From Polyangiaceae bacterium (GTDB lineage Bacteria; Myxococcota_A; Polyangia; Polyangiales; Polyangiaceae), in the NCBI GenBank assembly GCA_016712345.1, contig JADJRH010000011.1, positions 496,001 through 560,000 on the forward strand: 64,000 nt of DNA. The letters run 5' to 3'. A program made the translations under genes and the position numbers. Each line of letters begins with the position of its first letter. Position 1 is the first letter of the stretch. Below the pieces are notes generated by a model. That model was given only the letters and a program-made list of their open reading frames with translations. It was not told where the DNA came from and did no database searches. Positions 59,657 to 64,000 of the stretch are shown here, piece by piece.

Positions 59657-62272
59657 GAACGTTTTCTTTTGCCACCTTACTCACAGCTTCTTTTTTTGCC
59701 CTTTCCGCATGTGACGGCTCCTCCACGGGGACGGGGGGCAGTGGAGGTCAAGGCGCGTCCGGCGGCCAGGGTGGTACCGGTGCGCAGGGCGGAACGGGAA
59801 CAACCGGCGGATCTACCCAAGGTGGAACCGGTGGTGAAGGTGGAACAATCACTCCCATCAATGAGTGTGAAAATGGCACCGCTGTGTGCAGCGCCGATGC
59901 CACGTGTATGGATACTCCCGGCTACTATGAATGTCAGTGCAAACCCGGCTACGAGGGCGACGGGAAAACATGCACTGACATCGACGAGTGCGTCACATTG
60001 GTGAACGACTGTGATCCCAATGCTGTTTGCACCAACACACCGGGATCATTTTCATGCGCCTGCCCCGCCGGGTATGAAGGGGATGGTAAGGTTTGCAACG
60101 CCCGTTATACCCTGGTTACATCGGGACCGTTTCACAGCTGCGCCATCCGCCAGGAAGGCACCATTTGGTGTTGGGGCCTCAATACAAGTGGTCAGGTTGG
60201 AACCGGAACGTCCGACGCGTTTTTCGTCAGACCTGTCAGTATCGGTGACGCAAAAGACTGGCAACTCGTCACGGCCGGCTCTGCGTACACATGCGCCCTC
60301 GCGCAAACGGGCAAAGTGTCGTGTTGGGGCAATAACTCGTTTGGTCAACTCGGTGACGGCACAATTGTCGCCAAAACTTCCCCCGTTCCCGGAGCGACGG
60401 CCTTTTCGGATTGGACAATGATCGATGCAGGCACCTCCCACGCCTGCGGCATTCGCCAGGGTGGAATTGCCATGTGTTGGGGCCGCAACAACGTGGGTCA
60501 GATCGGCGACGGCACAAAAGACAACAACGGTGATGGCACCGCCGACAATGAACTTTCACCCGTCGCGGTCGCGGGTGGTGGAACCTACCTTACCGTTTCG
60601 GCCGGGTCTGACTTTTCGTGCGGTGTGCGCACCGATCATACCCTTTGGTGCTGGGGCCTCAACTCCAGCCGTCAGTTGGGTGACGGCACAACCACCGAGG
60701 CCGCCGCCCCGGTGCAAGAAAAGTCAAAAGCCACCGATTGGACCACAGTGGACACAGGCAATGCGTGGGCCTGCGCCGTAAAACAAAATGGAACCCGGTA
60801 CTGCTGGGGAGTCAACAACTTTGCCCAAGGCGGCGACGGTACACAAGCCGCCATTGTAGAACCAGAACAGGGCGATGCGGTTGCTGAGGGGAAGGCGGTT
60901 CAACTCGGTTGGGACGCCGCCGCCTGCGGTATTCGCGACGCCGGAAGTGTACATTGCTGGGGAGATGGGAGTTTGGGTCAGGCTGCTCAATCCGGCGCCG
61001 AGTCCATTGCTCTCTCTCCCACGCAGGTTGGCACCGACGCCGATTGGAAGTCGATCTCCGCAGGTCTTCGAACTGTGTGCGGCGTTCGCGCCTCGGGCGA
61101 ACTCCTTTGTTGGGGCACCACCAGTCGAGGTGCTCTCGCATCGGGATTCAGCGCTGATCGCAGCGAACCTACCCTTGTGGGAGATGCCGCCGATTGGACC
61201 TCGGTAGAGACCAATGTCGACAACGGGTGTGGACTGCGGGCGGGGAAACTTTACTGTTGGGGTCGAAACCTCCAGTCCAACTTGGGTGACGGCACTGGAA
61301 CTACCCGCGTTTCACCCGTCCCAATAGGCGACACCCTGACATTTACAAGCTTCAGCGTAGGTCGGTTTTTTGGCTGTGGAGTCGCCGGAACTGACCTCTA
61401 CTGTTGGGGCCGAGACGACCTTGGTCAACTTGCAAACGACGTGGGAATCACGCACTCGCCGTCGCCGGCCCTCGTGGTTGCCACGGCAAACACGTCGCCC
61501 TGGGTCCAGGTTTCAGCAGGTCTAGATTCGGCCTGTGCGGTGAAACAAGACAAAACCTTGTGGTGTTGGGGCTCCGACGCGCTTGGTCAGGTGGGTGACG
61601 GAGCGGGCACCGCCGGCGGCGCCACAGGTCAACAAGTTCCCAAACAGGTTCTGCCCGCCGCCGCCGCCGACTGGAATCATGTGAGCATCACGCGCGATAC
61701 TGCCTGCGGGTTGCGGGGCGCCGGGACTCTTTGGTGTTGGGGTAGAAACGGGGATGGCCAGGTTGGCAACGGCGCCACAGCCAACGTTGTAGCTCCCGTC
61801 CAAATCGGAACCGCTGTGTACGCATCGGTGGAGGCGGGCCAGTTTCACACCTGCGCCATTGATACAAATGGCGCCCTTTGGTGTTGGGGACGCAACTCCA
61901 GCGGTGAACTTGGACAAGGCAATACCGTCAACCCCATCAATGCGCCGGTGCAAGTGGGCACCGATACCGATTGGGCCGGTGTGTACCTTGGAATGGGGGC
62001 CGCACACCTGCGCTGTTAAAAAATCCGGTGATCTGTACTGCTGGGGCTCCAACGGTTTTGGTCAACTCGGACTTGGAACAACGACAACCGCCACTTCGCC
62101 CCAGAAAGTACCAGGCACGTTACCTTACCTCGTTGCCGCGCCCGGTAACGAACATACATGTGCCATTCAAACTTCCGGCAAGCTCTATTGCTGGGGCGCT
62201 TCGTACAGCGCTCAACTCGGCGTGGGTGTACCTTTCTTGAGTGCACCCACACCTATTCTCAACCCGCTCTAG
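59653..62272 (+). CDS. Second RCC1-repeat lipoprotein with EGF domains, one-base frameshift
   Basis: Starts at ATG 59653, overlapping the previous stop. The lipobox is LSAC (Cys20), then Gly/Ser linker, two EGF modules and RCC1 repeats. The main frame ends at 62019 (788 residues), but the reading continues in a second frame with HTCAVKKSGDLYCWGSNGFG and one more repeat to 62272. The switch lies at a run of five G (61995-61999); four G would give one uninterrupted chain of about 870 residues with a perfect repeat. This is either a sequencing or assembly error, a recent mutation or a slippage-based switch. Confidence 0.85.
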
Positions 62273-62352
62273 AGCACCGAATACCTTGAATCGTGAATGA
62301 GTTCAGCAACTTGTGAATATCGGAAATCTTCAACAATCGCGGGGTGCTCTAG
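62269..62352. mobile_element. 84-bp segment with inverted ends and CTAG duplication (possible MITE)
   Basis: CTAGAGCACC at 62269-62278 and GGTGCTCTAG at 62343-62352 are perfect inverted copies. Read as an insertion, CTAG would be a four-base target duplication and AGCACC the element end. The TAG stop of the RCC1 gene lies in the left CTAG and would have existed before insertion too. There is no coding capacity. Confidence 0.5.
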
Positions 62353-62637
62353 CTTTCTTTACCCAGGGAGCGAGGGCTCGCGCCCTCGCTCCCCGCGCCG
62401 AGCAAGTCGGCCGCGGGGCCCCTCACTCCGCGATCCGAACTGGGTGTCTGTCACGCGGTGGGAGCTTCGGGCCTGACGTTTCTGCCTCGCTTTTGCCTGT
62501 TTGAGTACACAAGCAAACTATCCATTTGATTACGGAATCAACCTGATCGGTCCTCTAGACCCAAAACTTCGCGGGCTCGAAACTACTCGACAGCCACTCT
62601 GAATACCTGATATTCCAAAGAGCCTCTGGTAAAACGC
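62273..62637. other. 365-bp gap without a gene
   Basis: It holds the right part of the 84-bp inverted-end segment, a long hairpin at 62366-62393 and about 240 bases of mixed sequence with no open frame that resembles a protein. The stretch before the proline-rich gene (62500-62637) is richer in A/T and probably contains its promoter, but no consensus pair is clear. Confidence 0.6.
62366..62393. other. Perfect 12-bp stem hairpin
   Basis: GGGAGCGAGGGC (62366-62377) pairs fully with GCCCTCGCTCCC (62382-62393) around a TCGC loop. No T run follows on the + strand, so it is not a typical intrinsic terminator, although it lies after the RCC1 pair and may end or stabilise that transcript. Confidence 0.75.
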
Positions 62638-63132
62638 ATGAGTACACAACGCAAACCAACACCGTTGCCCACCGCTCCCGCTCTCGTTCGCAGGCCCGCC
62701 GGTTCCGCTGCAAAGGCGGCTCTGGCGGTGACTGCCGCGGTTGGATTGGGGGTCGGCGCCTGTGGCCCTGATCACAATCCACCCCAGGTTCCTCCCCAAA
62801 TCGCTCCGCCGCCGCAGGTGATGATGCAAGAACCGCCTCCGCCCCAAGTGGCGCCGCCGCCCAACGATCCGCCGCAGGTTGCCGCGCCGCAATTGCCACC
62901 ACCTCCACAGGTTCCACCACCGCCGCCGCCCCAGGTGGCGCCGCCGCCTCAAGTGCCGCCCCAGGTTTCGCTTCCTCCCCAGGTGAACGCGCCGCCGCCG
63001 CCGCCCTCTGAAACCGTCCAAACCGCAGCGCCACCGGCTGCAACCAGCCCACCGCCCCAGGTGGCCGGTACGGCCAAACCCAAGAGCAACCCGCCGCAAG
63101 TGCCTCCGCAAGCCCCTCCCAAAACGCCGTGA
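62638..63132 (+). CDS. Proline-rich lipoprotein with PPQV repeats
   Basis: 164 residues. A basic start and hydrophobic segment end in VGAC (Cys near 42), a plausible lipobox. The remaining about 120 residues are more than half Pro, with over ten copies of PPQV or PQVxPP, and no folded domain. The result should be an extended, polyproline-II-like surface or periplasm-spanning stalk. It shares GTGA with the following oxygenase gene, which makes it a candidate substrate, since prolyl or other side-chain hydroxylation is typical of that family. No homologue can be named. Confidence 0.75.
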   Translation: MSTQRKPTPLPTAPALVRRPAGSAAKAALAVTAAVGLGVGACGPDHNPPQVPPQIAPPPQVMMQEPPPPQVAPPPNDPPQVAAPQLPPPPQVPPPPPPQVAPPPQVPPQVSLPPQVNAPPPPPSETVQTAAPPAATSPPPQVAGTAKPKSNPPQVPPQAPPKTP

Positions 63133-63983
63133 TTCGCCGCTCGCGATCGGTGCGTCGTCGGGTTCCCCGGGTTCTACCCGTTACTCTGTCCAATGAATGG
63201 CGCGCCTGGGTTGTAGAAAACGCTGTCGGCGGTCTACCCGCTCCCCAATTGGTGGACACACTGGTAGAAGCCGGTATACCCAGGCGCCTCGCGGCGGCTG
63301 AAGTGTCCGCCGTTTTCCAATCGCCCATTTTCTCAGCGGCTCGCTCCCAGTTTCGCAAAGCGGAGCGGCTGTCCGGCGTTTTGCGCCTCTTGCGAGAGGC
63401 CGCATCTGCCGGGGCCTTTCATAAAGAAGTGGAGCGCCGCGAAACGATCACTCAAAGCGAGTTTCGCGATGTGTACATTGCCGGCTCGCGTCCGTTGGTT
63501 CTCACCCATCTCCTACCATCGTGGCCCGCGTTCCAAAAGTGGACCCCCGCCTACTTGGCTGAACATTTCGGCGACGTTGAGGTAGAGGTGATGGCAGGCC
63601 GCAATGCCGACCCAAAGTGCGATCGAAACCTCGATCTCCATCGACGAAAGCTGCCCTTTCGTGAGTTTATCCACTGGGTAGAAACGGCAACGTCGTCCAA
63701 CGACATGTATATGGTGTCCAACAACCGCGTTTTTGAACTGCCCGGTTTCGCTCCCCTCCTTGCCGATATTACCCCGCCTCCCCAGCTGTTTGATACGCCC
63801 GTGTTGCCCGGCCATGCCTCACTGTGGATGGGGGCAGCCGGGTCGGTAACGCCCCTCCATCATGACGTTTCAAACAACCTCGTCTGTCAGATTTTTGGTG
63901 AGAAAACTTTTTATCTTTTTTCTACCCTATCTACCCAATTGGTGCTCGGGGCCGACGGTTTTTCGCAGCCCGCCGCGCTTTAG
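63129..63983 (+). CDS. Cupin-8/JmjC-type 2-oxoglutarate-dependent oxygenase, apparently truncated
   Basis: 284 residues from GTG 63129, overlapping the proline-rich gene stop. The second half has cupin_8 features: YIAGSRPLVLTHLLPSWPAFQKW, MYMVSNNRVF, and the iron site TPLHHDVSNNLVCQIFGEKTFYLFS with H244-x-D246. The distal His that family members place about 60-80 residues later is not reached before TAG at 63981-63983, which suggests a frameshift (a T5 run lies at 63957-63961) or a truncation near the window end. Active members hydroxylate side chains or histones-like proteins with Fe(II) and 2-oxoglutarate. It is cytosolic by sequence. Confidence 0.75.
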   Translation: MIRRSRSVRRRVPRVLPVTLSNEWRAWVVENAVGGLPAPQLVDTLVEAGIPRRLAAAEVSAVFQSPIFSAARSQFRKAERLSGVLRLLREAASAGAFHKEVERRETITQSEFRDVYIAGSRPLVLTHLLPSWPAFQKWTPAYLAEHFGDVEVEVMAGRNADPKCDRNLDLHRRKLPFREFIHWVETATSSNDMYMVSNNRVFELPGFAPLLADITPPPQLFDTPVLPGHASLWMGAAGSVTPLHHDVSNNLVCQIFGEKTFYLFSTLSTQLVLGADGFSQPAAL

Positions 63984-64000
63984 AAGTCGTCCAAGAAAAT

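Noticed and set aside
1..64000. CRISPR array, prophage or IS transposase
   Set aside because: No regularly spaced repeats with unique spacers, no integrase, capsid or DDE/serine transposase-like protein is visible in any frame.

Overview
The window looks like chromosomal DNA of a myxobacterium, most likely class Polyangia (Myxococcota), with a GC content that I judge by eye to be in the high fifties. The evidence is the gene content. There are about ten lipoproteins with a long Gly/Ser/Thr-rich linker just after the lipobox Cys, an NGVDDDCDG (MopE-type) metal-binding motif with a choice-of-anchor-like domain, RCC1-repeat and EGF lipoproteins, a Ser/Thr kinase with a C-terminal PEGA-like domain, and a TonB receptor with TPR and PEGA modules. 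Genes are tightly packed and many neighbours share 1-4 bases (ATGA, GTGA or TGATG overlaps). No rRNA, tRNA, CRISPR array, prophage or intact insertion sequence was seen.

Layout. 1-11 kb: a partial PLP-dependent cysteine-synthase-type enzyme coupled to glutamate dehydrogenase, then surface lipoproteins, a GlsB-type membrane protein, an aldo/keto reductase, a VWA membrane protein, a duplicated-domain lipoprotein and an AraC regulator. 11-19 kb: a glycosyltransferase, a branched-chain amino-acid-type ABC binding protein and LivH permease separated by a small inverted-repeat element, a D-lactate dehydrogenase fused to a cyclic-nucleotide-binding domain, a beta-helix lipoprotein and an FKBP. Two copies of a roughly 300-bp non-coding repeat lie here. 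19-27 kb: secreted lipoprotein hydrolases (metallophosphoesterase, esterase, GH31 glycosidase) and malic enzyme. 27-30 kb: a probable PilZ-type protein and an HD / sigma-region-4 / nucleotidyltransferase trio, followed by a 640-bp non-coding mosaic of direct and inverted repeats. 30-36 kb: an MMPL/RND transporter, a P450 coupled to an apparently exported methyltransferase-like lipoprotein, and a Uma2 nuclease-like protein with a coiled-coil tail. 36-43 kb: a three-gene operon of transglutaminase, a fused circularly permuted ATP-grasp/alpha-E protein and a transglutaminase-DUF2126 protein, probably a peptide-ligation or peptide-processing system of unknown substrate.

43.2-48.9 kb holds what I consider the most interesting system: a compact five-gene operon of an AurF-like diiron N-oxygenase, an asparagine-synthetase-like amidotransferase, an Mpo1/DUF962-type membrane protein and an ABC-2 exporter (permease and ATPase). 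It has the architecture of a small, undescribed biosynthesis-and-export pathway. 49-57 kb: the kinase, the TonB receptor, and a lipoprotein/outer-membrane-barrel pair. 57-62.3 kb: two tandem RCC1/EGF lipoproteins, the second carrying a one-base frameshift in a G5 run. 62.6-64 kb: a proline-rich (PPQV-repeat) lipoprotein whose stop overlaps the start of a cupin/JmjC-type oxygenase gene.

At the level of short words, two sequences recur far more often than expected in both coding orientations: TCTACCC/GGGTAGA (about 55 copies counted by eye) and the palindrome GTGTACAC (at least 14 copies). Both deserve a genome-wide test as signal sequences.
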